From positions 1-64,000 of the forward strand of contig JBCDBD010000009.1 in NCBI GenBank assembly GCA_039184335.1: DNA of 64,000 bases, in the 5' to 3' direction. Positions within the stretch are counted from its first letter, which is position 1, and each line of letters begins with the position of its first letter. Below the pieces are notes generated by a model. The model did not search any database, was not told the DNA's origin, and saw only the letters and a program-made list of their open reading frames with translations. Below are positions 10,701 to 20,800 of this stretch, one piece after another. Position numbers and translations under genes: made by a program. The stretch comes from JBCDBD01 sp039184335. GTDB lineage: Bacteria > Bacteroidota > Bacteroidia > Flavobacteriales > Flavobacteriaceae.

Positions 10701-13700
10701 CCTGTTGGTAAGCAGGAATACCGGTGACCGAAGCTAATGAAGAATCGTTCAACAAGGTGTTGCGCTCAACATCGGTCATCAAACCTGTAAAACGCATCAG
10801 CTTTGTGGTATCATTATAGCGAATCTTGATGGCACTTGAAATAGCATTGGGAAATTCAAATGCTGCTGGTAGTGCTTGCACCTCAGTTTCAGTAGTGGCC
10901 GTATTTTCTAGTACATTGAGAATGTAATTGATTGCCTGATCATCTTTATTCAACAACTGCAGCAACGAAATTAGCAATGCTGTGAGGCTATCGGTATCTG
11001 CAGGTGGGGAGGCCTGCAAGAATTCATACTGTGCTGGGTCGAACCTGTCGGCAATGTCTTGCAGACTGTTACGCAGGGCCATCAAAAAACGGGCCGCAGC
11101 AGATTCATTCGAAGCAGCACTGGCCTCCATATCAGCGGTCAATACATAGTTGAGCGTATCAATGTCGAATTCAGATCCCTTTATCGCCTGAATTCTGCTT
11201 ACAAGATCATGGGCCGATTTCGGATTCGTAAATGCAAGGGCATCAGTATTATGGAGTTTCAGAAAAGTTTGCCAATCTGCCGCCTTGATCTTCAGTTGTT
11301 TGGCCAGAAAGGCATGACGGTATACAAATGAAAGATGCCCCAAGATCAGATCTCCATCCACTCCATTGGGTATGTAATTACTGCCATCGGAAGCCCTCTT
11401 GAGGTCGAGATAAATGTCAAGATCAGATTCTTTTAACCCCAGTGCGGCCTGTATTACCGATTTATGGCCAACAATCTTCTCGGTATTGGCCCCAGCATCC
11501 ACTTGTGCCACCTCGAAGGCGGGATCCAATGGATTGATCAATTTTTTGTTCAGGAACAGCTCTTGATACAGCGCATCCTCGCGCTTTTCATGCAATTCAG
11601 TAAACCGGGTGGTGGTGTTGAGATTGCCGAACAGGCCACAAACCTCCTCAATACTCACCTTTTTGCCCAGTTTGTGCTTCAGTTCAACGAGATACATCAA
11701 ATTGACAAGAAAGGCTTCGTTAAGGCTTCCGTTGCCAATATGGGTATGGCGGATGACCATATCGACCTCCCATAGCTCCCACCCCAGTTTTCGCCATAGG
11801 CGCAAAAAGCGGTTGATCCTATCAAGTACGCTCACATCAAGGGGCTTGATCTCTTTTTTATCGGTATCGCAGGTGGGATCCAAGTGGTCTATTTGAAGAA
11901 CACCATCGGGATTGATATAGGCCAAATCCAATAGCGTGAGCAGTTCATTATATTTCAGTCCAGTGACCCCCAAAAAGGTCTTCACGTTCTTGATCTTGTT
12001 CAAAAGGTCGGCATTACTGCCCTCACCCCATAACTCAAACTGGTCACCCGGAGCAGCCTGTAAGATGATGTCTTTTTCATCGGGTACCGAAATACCAAAG
12101 TATATGGCAGCTACCTCTCCATCTGTGGCATTATTGGGTGCGGCGTTTCCCCTAAAAAGCTGCATCAACCGCCAACGATCGATTTTTACCTTTTCAAACG
12201 ATGCTTTGGTCTCTTCTGCAAAGAGATCAAAGGGCAGGGCAAGCGGAAACTTGGCGGCACTCAATTTCTGGTAGGCATTGGCATTCACATATTGGGGGTT
12301 GGCCCGCAACTCATCGGCCTGTGCCTTGGTATTACGCAATATTTCTGCAAAGTAATTGGCCCCTCCTTTCTTTTTGAGCAGATAGGTGATAGTATCGGAA
12401 TGTATCACCCAATCGTCTGTAGTGCCTACTTGTGCCAAGTGCACGTTATCCCCGAGATTGAGGTCCACTGTCTGCAGGGCAGCCTGTACATCAGCAACGG
12501 CCTGGTCCATATCAGAGGCAACGATGGCCGTGAATCCGTTCAGTTCCACATCGCTCTCTCCATTGGCCACTACGGTTTCGAGCACCTCATTGACCACATC
12601 AATATATGGGAGCGTTACATTGGCATTCTCACAGTTCAGCTCTAAATACCCAAGGTCGGGCCGGCGCTCAAAGAGCATGTCTTTTACCGGAATTCCTTTG
12701 GGTCTTCGGTCTTTTAGAAACATCAAAAGATCTGCAAAATAAGCTGCGGGGCTGTATACTGATCGACAATGCTTACATTCACACAGGTCACCACCCTTGA
12801 ACAGGTTGTTCCAGTTGGGAAAATCGGACACGGCTTCGTTACCGGCACTAAAGGCCGCAATGGCACCTGCATTTTCAGTAGCCTTCAGTTCTGCGACCAA
12901 GGTGACCGAGGCCGCGTGGGCCGCTTCGGCCCTACGCCATGTAGCTCTTGCCTTTTCTTTGGTGAAACCGGGTTGTGCTTTGTACCTGTTGATGAACTCA
13001 GACTCTCCCACACGATAAATGTTATGGGCAGAATGCAGCTTGTCTTTCATCAGCGTGTTCGTAGCATCAAAATCGGGGTTCAGTTTGAAGACCCGTTGCA
13101 CAGCCTTCAGCTCTATCTTCAGATCATCATCATTCTTCAAGTCACTATCCGTTTTTGCAAAAGAATCGATGGGCGTGGCCAACAATTCAAAATTTGGATT
13201 CTTATCGATGATCTTTTTTATTTTTTTCGCTTGTTTCAATCCTGATACACCTTCATTCTCCAAGGCACGGTCTAATCCTCCAGAAAATGCCATGGTCGGA
13301 AAGGCAGTACAAAACTGCTTGTGGATCGCTTTGCCGTAGATTTGGGTAAATGCCCCTTGTTGGCCTTTTGGGACCTCCATGTGCAACGGCACTTTTATGG
13401 GATTCGCCTCATGCGTTTTTTCCACAACATTGATCCAATCCTGTTCGCTGTTCTTGGCCAATAAACGGATGTTCTTGGGATCATTGACCTTATAGGTCTG
13501 TTTTATGGCCCTGGTCAGTTCAAAATTACCATGGGTAAATCCGCTCAGTTCGTAGGTGGTCTGCAAGTCTTTGACCTCGGCCGCCTTAAACTTTTCCTTT
13601 TTAAGGTCTTCCACCATTTCTGGTGAAAAAGTACGGTGTTTTTGGTAGGTTTTGGTAAACTTGGTTTGCTTGGCCTTTTCCTTGATTCCAGCATCTTCAA

Positions 13701-14811
13701 GTGCCTTGTTTGCAAAACTATCGGTACGGTTCAACGCTGATTGTGCCTTATAATCCTTAAAAGCAGCCAACCAGGCCTGTAAGGTCTCATCGGCAACAGG
13801 TGCTATGGTGTACATGGCAAACGCAGCTTTTAGGGCTTTTTCAATGCCCTGTTCCTCTACGTTGCCCAAGGTCTGGTCGATGTGTTCCCGTTGCCCAGCA
13901 AGGTCAGCAAAAACCGTATCACCATAAAATGGTATACCAAGCACCACATACCAAAACGGTGCTTCTATCTTGCTCTCTATCTCAAAATAATGGGCTTGCA
14001 CAAACCGTTGTACCTGTTGCTGGGAGTAACTCGACTGTCCACTTAAAAATGTGATGTCCTTATTTTTATCCGATTCGTCCAGTTTGGTTATTTCCACTCC
14101 CTCCAAAAGGGGCGAAATGGACAGATGGATGCTCTCGAACTCTGATATGGGCGTAGATTCTCCTTTGGCCACGAGATAATCAATGACCGCCTTCACGGGA
14201 GCATTAAAGAGCACCCCTGATTTGCCAATGACCTTGTTCTTGGGATCACTCACTTTGATAAAGAGATCGACACCTTTGCGCATTTCCTTGCTGCTGGCAT
14301 CTGGAACATATGAAATCTTGTAGTTACCCTTCATATCGGTACTGGCCTCCCCCAACAACTGTTCGGAGCGAAAGCTTTGGTGATAGGCCGCTACAAAGAA
14401 CTGACGGGCAGGTTGGCCTTCTTGCAATTGAATATGGCCAGTGACCACCCGTTTTTTTACCGAAACCCTAGGAACAGTCTCTTCGCGTTGCACCTTTATA
14501 TCGACCGTAACTGCTGGGCCAGCATTGTCGTGCGTATCTGACTTTCCCAGTAACTGCCCATCGGATGAAAATACCCGTACAATGATATCTGGGCTATTTT
14601 TTTCTTTGCGCCTGGGCGTAAAATTTTCATCGGTATAGGCAATCGTGTACTTGCCCTTGGCATTGGTGTATACCGCTTTGCCCAAAAGGGTTTCTGTTGT
14701 CGCTGGGCTATGGTCCGTAGCACGCACCAGCACCCCTTGAAGTGGCTTGTCGTTTTGATCGGTAACCGTTCCTTGAACAGTGTACTGTCTTGGATTTCCT
14801 GTTTTTGCCAT
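4705..14811 (-). CDS. TcA-like toxin complex pore-forming subunit (3368 aa)
   Basis: A homologue of Photorhabdus TcdA-type subunits, which form a pentameric receptor-binding and translocation channel. Two transthyretin/carboxypeptidase-regulatory-like beta domains (about residues 8-110 and 120-215) precede the helical shell. The VRP1-like hallmark follows: CECKHCRSVYSPAAYF with Cys677, 679 and 682. A neuraminidase-like/ABC-toxin N-region lies near residues 1850-2300. The pore helices come at about 2630-2960 (GYERRNEEW, then AELRIQIAEKEL, then KYTNKELYQWM). The C-terminal TcB-binding domain contains DYPGHYFRRIKSVSISLPC from Asp3054. The protein is longer than classical TcdA (about 2500 residues) mainly because of the N-terminal half. 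It has no signal peptide and no type IX sorting domain. It starts nine bases after the TcB-TcC gene stops, so the two are co-transcribed. Confidence 0.93.
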   Translation of the reverse strand: MAKTGNPRQYTVQGTVTDQNDKPLQGVLVRATDHSPATTETLLGKAVYTNAKGKYTIAYTDENFTPRRKEKNSPDIIVRVFSSDGQLLGKSDTHDNAGPAVTVDIKVQREETVPRVSVKKRVVTGHIQLQEGQPARQFFVAAYHQSFRSEQLLGEASTDMKGNYKISYVPDASSKEMRKGVDLFIKVSDPKNKVIGKSGVLFNAPVKAVIDYLVAKGESTPISEFESIHLSISPLLEGVEITKLDESDKNKDITFLSGQSSYSQQQVQRFVQAHYFEIESKIEAPFWYVVLGIPFYGDTVFADLAGQREHIDQTLGNVEEQGIEKALKAAFAMYTIAPVADETLQAWLAAFKDYKAQSALNRTDSFANKALEDAGIKEKAKQTKFTKTYQKHRTFSPEMVEDLKKEKFKAAEVKDLQTTYELSGFTHGNFELTRAIKQTYKVNDPKNIRLLAKNSEQDWINVVEKTHEANPIKVPLHMEVPKGQQGAFTQIYGKAIHKQFCTAFPTMAFSGGLDRALENEGVSGLKQAKKIKKIIDKNPNFELLATPIDSFAKTDSDLKNDDDLKIELKAVQRVFKLNPDFDATNTLMKDKLHSAHNIYRVGESEFINRYKAQPGFTKEKARATWRRAEAAHAASVTLVAELKATENAGAIAAFSAGNEAVSDFPNWNNLFKGGDLCECKHCRSVYSPAAYFADLLMFLKDRRPKGIPVKDMLFERRPDLGYLELNCENANVTLPYIDVVNEVLETVVANGESDVELNGFTAIVASDMDQAVADVQAALQTVDLNLGDNVHLAQVGTTDDWVIHSDTITYLLKKKGGANYFAEILRNTKAQADELRANPQYVNANAYQKLSAAKFPLALPFDLFAEETKASFEKVKIDRWRLMQLFRGNAAPNNATDGEVAAIYFGISVPDEKDIILQAAPGDQFELWGEGSNADLLNKIKNVKTFLGVTGLKYNELLTLLDLAYINPDGVLQIDHLDPTCDTDKKEIKPLDVSVLDRINRFLRLWRKLGWELWEVDMVIRHTHIGNGSLNEAFLVNLMYLVELKHKLGKKVSIEEVCGLFGNLNTTTRFTELHEKREDALYQELFLNKKLINPLDPAFEVAQVDAGANTEKIVGHKSVIQAALGLKESDLDIYLDLKRASDGSNYIPNGVDGDLILGHLSFVYRHAFLAKQLKIKAADWQTFLKLHNTDALAFTNPKSAHDLVSRIQAIKGSEFDIDTLNYVLTADMEASAASNESAAARFLMALRNSLQDIADRFDPAQYEFLQASPPADTDSLTALLISLLQLLNKDDQAINYILNVLENTATTETEVQALPAAFEFPNAISSAIKIRYNDTTKLMRFTGLMTDVERNTLLNDSSLASVTGIPAYQQAIAELYQQARLAVKFFVPKFNAMLSILPDTIDFKSQLSETLASKISYNALELRLEFDGIMTKTEKDELDVLSADAPYLNAVNSLYTQPMAGIFHAHELWLAPTDLDYTVAGYYEAHLALGVGKLLIYLKETETENTIIQLLGEEFEMALNMVDKLVNAYQLVGTETIFEHLKNTFGSSFGVVDYASFKDTFDTYYWLHKLSLLANGWGLNFEVLEWLVFYHAPTQTLDFGMLPMDDTGTIATLDNFLRTQELLQLNSRFSVGELSILRSMEKLHLGDYATSTDFAVELEELTEWNATDISDFVNHVNLTYHTDYLLAENWTRLYDSMKILEQLNASMATTLAYANARLGQSESQNLKQLLRSKYGTETWLTISTEIQDVLREKKRNALAAYLLAEPQPTDAPSGKWEHTNDLYAYYLLDIEMSSCMLTSRLVQGSGSIQLFVQRCFMGLEPEVPVKADGDDGDSAWYWWKWMRKYRVWEANRKVFLYPENWIEPELRRDKSTFFADLENELLQNEVNQTNVELAYLNYLDKLNEVARLDIAAFYHEDDADNTIIHVFGRTANADPHIYYYRQFDYRRWIPWERMEVDIVGDHLIPMVINKRLYVFWPEFREEPDEELNNNSEFPSEDDATLPLTYKRTQLRLAGSEYRNKKWTPKKVSKEYFQSTAYTTKKFDAKSVKFYPIDRSDIDGRIGIKCSGTWYDEDGDQVYNSSFELFGCEGVPVIATPGLPGSFSHIVYPEESNVRNLDYVEKLFRSDSPENDFSLRHTFYNILATLDRGDSFPLLFRTPNRFDSHFAWHLSYMDKLLVGAGDSLPLNDYGLPVGSWLPFFYADKKKTFMAFPMLDFSGLTTDRNAILGSEGGLKYYYPEIKGTMRDIQSTIEGYVRNGVDAMDFGQLTDAQKLVAANIFAVLLDQEPVISVTDDELREMIVAYFMRIFNFYLGMVSALLFNFRRYHFKNFYHPFVCDFIKTVYNPTQGIPAMMSRDTQLKNSGFSFRKRYIPTPWVYDFNIGDAYPEEVVDFSPDGSYSPYNWELFYHTPLMIANSLSKNQRFEEAMEWYHYIFNPLGVEGQLPDGSTAGSPQKYWITKPFFLTTDADYNKQRIDTILRMIAGDDTTDGYSAQLRADLEAQVRDWRNNPFEPHRIAQYRNVAYQKTVFMKYLDNLVAWGDHLFRQDSMESINEATQLYILAAELLGPRPQAIPPQVVPPIETFNELENDFDDYSNALVQIENYIPVLPEDGIEGGTPAPIPTLYFCIPQNSKIQGYWDTIADRLYKIRNCMNIEGVVRQLSLFEPEIDPGALVKAVAGGMDLSSALADLNAPLPCYRFNILLAKANEVCNDVKALGNALLSALEKKDAEELALLRQANEKQLLDAVKGVRELQIDEAKKNLDGLKESKALTEFKKEYYASKDFMNAGEIAATVLNGLSIATQTTGTVMDLLAGVLYIIPDFQLGASGFGGSPHASAKTGGKSAGDAAQRGTSALYNIATIMDKAAAMTNTMAGYERRNEEWGFQKESADLELVQLDEQIAAAELRIQIAEKELANQELQIENSQEVEDFMTGKYTNKELYQWMIGQISNVYFKSYQLAYDLAKRAERCYRFELGLQDSSFIKFGYWDSLKKGLLSGDNLQYDLRRMESSYLEQNKRELELTKHVSLVLLDPLALIKLKETGKCFFSLPEEIFDLDYPGHYFRRIKSVSISLPCVAGPYTTISCSLRLLNNRIRIQTGLADGYAHNNEDGVLVNDSRFVQNNIPVKAIATSNAQNDSGMFQLNFSDERYLPFEGAGAISDWAIDLFNDSNDTDFGKALRQFDYNTISDAIVHISYTAREVGGVLKDGAIANLKEYFDTDDGAPAMKFIDLKHEFASAWHKLQNPDDPTDGNTMTFKMTKHLFPFRDRLHTLKVNSITLLARCSNNGDYEVTFAPPLPAPPPDGTDKMTLIPVSGYGNLHYDTKNTVADGIVLDFSSEIVWNLTIVSPTGTNLADNELEDLYVLLGYEWDD

Positions 14812-14820
14812 GATATTTTC

Positions 14821-17800
14821 TTAAAAATTGAACCTAAAAATTGGAATAGTATTTGTTGTGGACGGCTGCAATAGCGGAGGTCTGTACAGCGGCGCATTAT
14901 AGTCGTACTGTGGCAATATCTGTATGGGATACCTCGGACTTGTTGGCAGTGGAAAAATCTGCAATGTCGGGGGAAAATTCAATTCAGGCAGCATCAACCT
15001 TGGCGGTGATGTTCTTGGAGGGGTCAAGGGGCCTAAGGGAGGTAATGAAAATGGTGGCAGTATCGGCTGACTCGGTTGTGGTGTTGGTGTTGGCACTGGG
15101 GCCCGATTCGGGGAGGGAATCTGTGCTTGTTGAAAATGGCTCCAATGCCCCTGTTTCAATAATGCTTGTTGTGAGGTATAGTTAGGATTGACCGAACCAT
15201 TGCTCTGAAACTGTTCCAATCTGCCCAATCTAGTGTCATCTACTTGAAAGCCTTTCATCGCCACATTATTGAGATTGTTTCCATTTGCAGCGTGAAGGGC
15301 AAAACGCGCAGAGCTTTCGAGGTGAGAGGGATGGAACCCTGTGGCATTTGGTTTGGAACTCATAAAATCGGTATCATAGCCCTGGTGTGCTGAATTTGCA
15401 CCGGCGTAACGCTCGTCAAAGCCCAGTTGGTGGCCAATTTCATGTATCAGGGCGCGGTATAGGGGATCTCCCAAACCAAAATTAGTGTTCACTATTGCCA
15501 AGGCCCGTCTATGCGGAGTTGTCCCATCAGAGGTGTCAAGCGTGAATCCACCGGCCGTACGCGTTTGGGAACCACCAAAGCCCTGCATGAACAGCACGTT
15601 GTCGCCATCTTGAAACCCTGTTGTTTTACCAATGGCCGTATCTAAAAGACCTCTCAATTCTGCTGGTGGACGTGATGTAGAGGCATTTGGCGAATTAAGA
15701 AATTGACCCCAAATCTGTCCTATTTGTCCATACTCAGTGGGTCTGGGATCTTGGGCCACATCGTGGTATTGAAAGGCAACATTGTAATTTACCGTCCATT
15801 GCTCCCCATCAATATTTACAGTTCCTGAACTGTTTCTAAAAAAATCGGTGACCCTGTCCCCCATGGCCCTAAAATTGCTAATATCCTCTGCCGAACCATA
15901 TATGTGCTGTGTGGTGCTGTATGTGATCGTCCTATTCTGTTGGTCTACGGAGACACGGGCATCATTTCCGGAGGGATCATGCAGTATCACAGGATTGCCT
16001 TTCACATACGCATAGAGATTGATGCCCCCTTCGATACCAATGGGATCGGGCTTTTGCCATCGAGCCAACCACGGCAGGTAATACCGGGCAGAGTGGTACT
16101 CTAGACCTGTCTCCTCATCACGCTCCTTGCCTGTATAGCGGTAACGTTTGGCTGAAGCTGTCAGCGTATTGTTCGTAGCCTGGTACGACGTCGTTCCGTA
16201 CGGATGGTATTCTTCGTAAGAAATGGTATTGCCCAAATCGTCAAGTTCCAAACAGGCCGAACCCAAATGGTTGCCAAATTGAAAGCGTACTGTTCGTTGG
16301 TCGGTATTGTTGTTGATCCCATTGCGGGTATCGATCATGGCAATACGTTGGTTGTCATCCATAACGTGGAGCGTGGTACGTTGCAGCCCACTATGGGGGC
16401 CTGAATGCTTTTTATAGACCTCAATGCCACCCAGGTATACCCGTTCTTCCTTTTTGTTACCTCCCCCATGGGTCTCTGTGACTTTTCGCACCCGTTCGCC
16501 GCTGCCATCATATACATAATACGTAATCTCTGGGGGCAAATTGCTATTGCAAACGGCTTGCTTGGCAGTAGCCTGTAATTCTCCCTTAAAATTCCACTCC
16601 ATCCTATGCAAATGGGGCAATGAGGTCATATTGCCCTGTGCTGTATGATGGGTATAGGCATAGGTCTGCCCCCCTACATGGGTCTGCGCCAATCGGTTGG
16701 TACCGGTTTCATATGCGTATTCGCGCGTCCAATTACCGCCGTTGGCCGTATGCCCCATTCTCAAAATATTTCCTACGGGATCATAGGCATAGTTTTGGGT
16801 ATAATTGCGCCACGCCATATCATCACCCGGATTGTAGGTTCGCAGGTGGTTCTGATCTCTCCAGTAATCACATTGCCCAAAATTGATGGCCTGACCTGCA
16901 TGTTCCCTACCCTCAGCCCTGACAAGTCGGTAACGGGCGTCATAGGTATAAATTCCTCTGGGCTCGATTCTGAAGTTGCTAAAAAATTTGGTTGGTAGGG
17001 CCCTATTCGTTATTTCTGAGATGTTTCCCATGGGGTCATAGGTGTATCTTAGATCCTGTATGGTGTCGCCATTGGAATTTACAGTATGCAGTTGTATAAG
17101 GCGAAAGTTCTTTTGATCGTACTGGTAGGTAGTCGTAGCGAGGTTGTTTCCGTTTCTATCCCCATAAACAATACGTTCGCGCTGTCCCTTGGCATCATGG
17201 TCAATATCCTTCACAAATACTTTTTCGGCCACCCCGGTCTGGGTGACCCGTACTTCCTCCAACAATCCGGCCTCATTGAATACCGATCGCATTTCGCTAC
17301 TGTCAGGTGTGGTCGTCAGGGAAACCCTGTTCATCGCATCATAAGCCAATTGGGTGGTATAGGTGGTCAAATCACTATCGAACAATGCTGGATTGTTCAG
17401 GTTGCCAGCAATCCAATTGGGTACATTTTTATAGTCGGCATTGAACTGCCGATTCGATTCTAAAATATTGCCCTTGAAATCAAACCGAAGGTTCTCGCTC
17501 TTGCCTGCGGTATCGTATTGTTCGACAACCTGACCCCTTAGGTTGTGCTGATATTCATTAGCCTGCCCCTCACCGTATACGGTATGTTCATAGCTATGGT
17601 CCAATGCACTAGGGCCGTCCCCGCCTTGAACTTTGATACTGAACGGCCGCTGCGCCAAATCATAGTCAAAACTATAGATATGGCCCCTGCTATCCCATCG
17701 ATGCAGCGGTTGGCCCATAAGATTGTTCAAGACCCAACGCTGACCGGAATCCATACCACTTTGGTAAAGGCGATGGCCCAACATATCATACCTATAGGCC

Positions 17801-20800
17801 ATTACGGTATTGCCGCGTGCATCGGTGATGGAGTGGGTATTGCCTTCAACATCTAAATTGATAAAAGTGGTATGATACCGATCTTTTGACATAGTATCCT
17901 TACCCCCATGGGCTATGCTCAAAACAGGTCTGCCCAATGAATCAAAGTGTAGCGACGAAGGGGTATTTGCATGCAGGGCCGCTTTTTGTGCAGCCTGTCT
18001 TTCCTTGGCAGGGTCTTTGCCCTCGGCCGTAAGTTGGGCATCAATAAGGTTGTTGATGCGGTCATTGTACCACTTGCTCTCCAAAACGGTATCGTTTTGG
18101 TCATAATTGCGTTGCTGCCATGCATCGAACTCAACCCTAGATAGCGTACCATCTGCATTTTCATTCTTTACCATGCGCCCCAACGAATCATAATATGTTA
18201 TTGAGGTGACCCCAATCTCTACAAGCTCTGGGGCATTTTCATATAAAAAGTTGGTGCTGAAATAAGATTCGTACTGCTTAACGGCATTCCCTTTATTGTT
18301 CAGTACCGTTCGGCCATTGCCTACCCAACGCAAATCATTGCCCGTATCTTTTTCTTGTCTTTGGTCATTGTTGTCCATGAAAAAGGCCAGACCTGGTTCG
18401 GCCTGCACCTTGGTCATGGCCACGTTGCCCATTCCCTCAGAGTATTCAAAGCTGAAATGGATGGCACTATTGGGATTGTCCGCAAAATGTTCTTCGCGTA
18501 TGATGGATGCAGACATAATAGGTTGGTTCCCCGTATTTCTATAGGTGTCAAAGTCGTGGATAAAACGGGAAGAAGCCTGTTGCAAAAGCGCATTGCCTGC
18601 CTGCCGTAGTGCATTTGTATCGGTATTGCCCAAGGTTGCCGCACCCAATAGTTGGGCCACATGTGCCGTTTCGGTAGCTTCTGAATATTCTTTGAGTCCA
18701 ATAAGGCTGTCCGCAGCTTCAAGGATGTTGACCGCGGTTCGGGTCGCATCGGTAAACTCGCCATTGCCCTCTACGGCCAGTGCCTTGACAAGCCCCAGTT
18801 CATCAGTCAGTATCGAAGAGGGGTTTGCATTCATATCAAACATCCGTACTGATGACATGGTGCGGTAATTGTATACCATTACCCCCGCCTTGCTGTCCAG
18901 GGCATCTATGGTGTATTTGATGTATAGGTAATAACCATCGTTATTTCTGACAGCACCTGTAAAGGTCTCGGTATCATAAGTGACCTCGGTCACTGACCCA
19001 AAAGGATCCTCAAAGGCCAAAGGTGCATAAAACCGGTCTTTGACATTGGTAATGGCTTCTGCCGCATTGACTTTAAGGTGAGTGATGCCAGAACGGATCC
19101 AGAGGTCACCATCAATAGTCGTAAACTTACCCTTTAAGGCTATGAAATCGACGACTGGATCACCATCAACTTGCAACGGGGCGCCACTATCGTGATAGAT
19201 TTCATGCACCAAGGCCGTTGTAAATGCCAATTGGTAATTTTCATACGAAAGCCCCTCTGTATCATAAATACCAAAGCCCAACTCGTTGAAATTGTCATCC
19301 CGATATTTGGTGCGTGTGTGTGCTATCAAACGTTTCTGACTGCCAATACCTGCACTTTCATGATAGGCAATTTCAGTGGCCATGGCCAAGGCACTTTCCA
19401 ATTCTGTACGTTGGAACAAATCGCCAGTGGGCACAAAACCCGTAAGCTCGTAACTCTTGTTCTCATAGGGCAAGCGGGTTCGATACACAGTGGGCAGATC
19501 AATATCGTCATGATCAGTACTGCCATCATTATATTTTGCGAAGCTATTTTGAGTGTAGGTGATGTGGGCCTTGGTCTGTTCGTCTTTGGCAGCTTGTATG
19601 TTTGTCGTAAACGCATCTTGTAGTTGCACCATTTGTGCCGCATCGCCATTCAATACATCTTCGGCGAAATCAGTGACCGTATCGGTAAGCAATTGAAAAT
19701 GGGCATTTGCCTTTTCCTGTTGCCTGCCGTATACCACAGCAGCATTCTCGAGCACATTGCCCAATTCGTCAATCTTGGTATTCAGGGTATGTGTCAATCG
19801 GTAATCGGTCTCGTCGCGTTCGTAAGCAATGGAAATGGCCTCGCTTTCGGTGACCATAAATACCCCGAAGGTGTTTTCGTGCCGTGGTTGCAATAGCTGT
19901 ACGTGGCAATTGTGTGCCGCTACACTATAGGGTTTTGACTGCAATTGCAGTTCGATATCGGTAGGGTTTTCTGGGGCATCCAATGCAAATACTTCTTGTC
20001 GAAGCATCATCCCCTTACAAGCACGCAAGGCCTCTCGGTATTCATCGCCGACAAGGGTCTTGACCGCACTGGTAAGTTGGGCATCTGGTAATTCGGGTTC
20101 GGTGACGCTTATGGGATTGGCAAGAAATTGCTTGTTGTAGACCACATGCCAATATTCGTTTTTATACTGGTCTAGAATGCGTTCCCGATCTAAAAAGGCC
20201 CCTGTATGAAACCAGGTCTTGGTCAGTACCGGGCTTTGGTAAAGCGCCTCTGAGGATTCCAGTGCACTGGTGGCATTGTTACGTACCCATGTTTCATAAT
20301 GTTCAGAATCTTTTTGCTCTACCCGACCAAACCCCCTGAACTCCCGCTCCGCATGGTCAAAATAGCCATGGTGGTAGCTGTATTCTGTGGTGAACCGAAC
20401 ATTGGTTATTTTTTCTTCTACCTGCAATTTGCTGACCACCTGTACGGGAAAGGGTAATTTGCTGATCCAAGGTTTTCCCTCTAATTTATCCTTTAGGTAA
20501 AAGTGGGTCGAGCTTTTGTACGTTACAGTGGTTTCCTTCCCAAAATTGTTCTTGTGATGGATGAGCACATGGGGTTTCTTACTGCCCATTAAATCGATAT
20601 ACCGCATCGGAGCACCAGTGTGTGCCGGCAAATCGGAAGACCATACCAAACAGGAGGTGCCCGTGCCCAAAAGGTCGATTACCGAAAGTTTACTGTTGGT
20701 GTCGAAAGGAAAAAAGGGTTCGATTTCATGAACATCGCTCCACGAATTGCCACTCAAATTGATGTACGCCTTAAAGGTGGTTTCCCCCAAATACATGATG

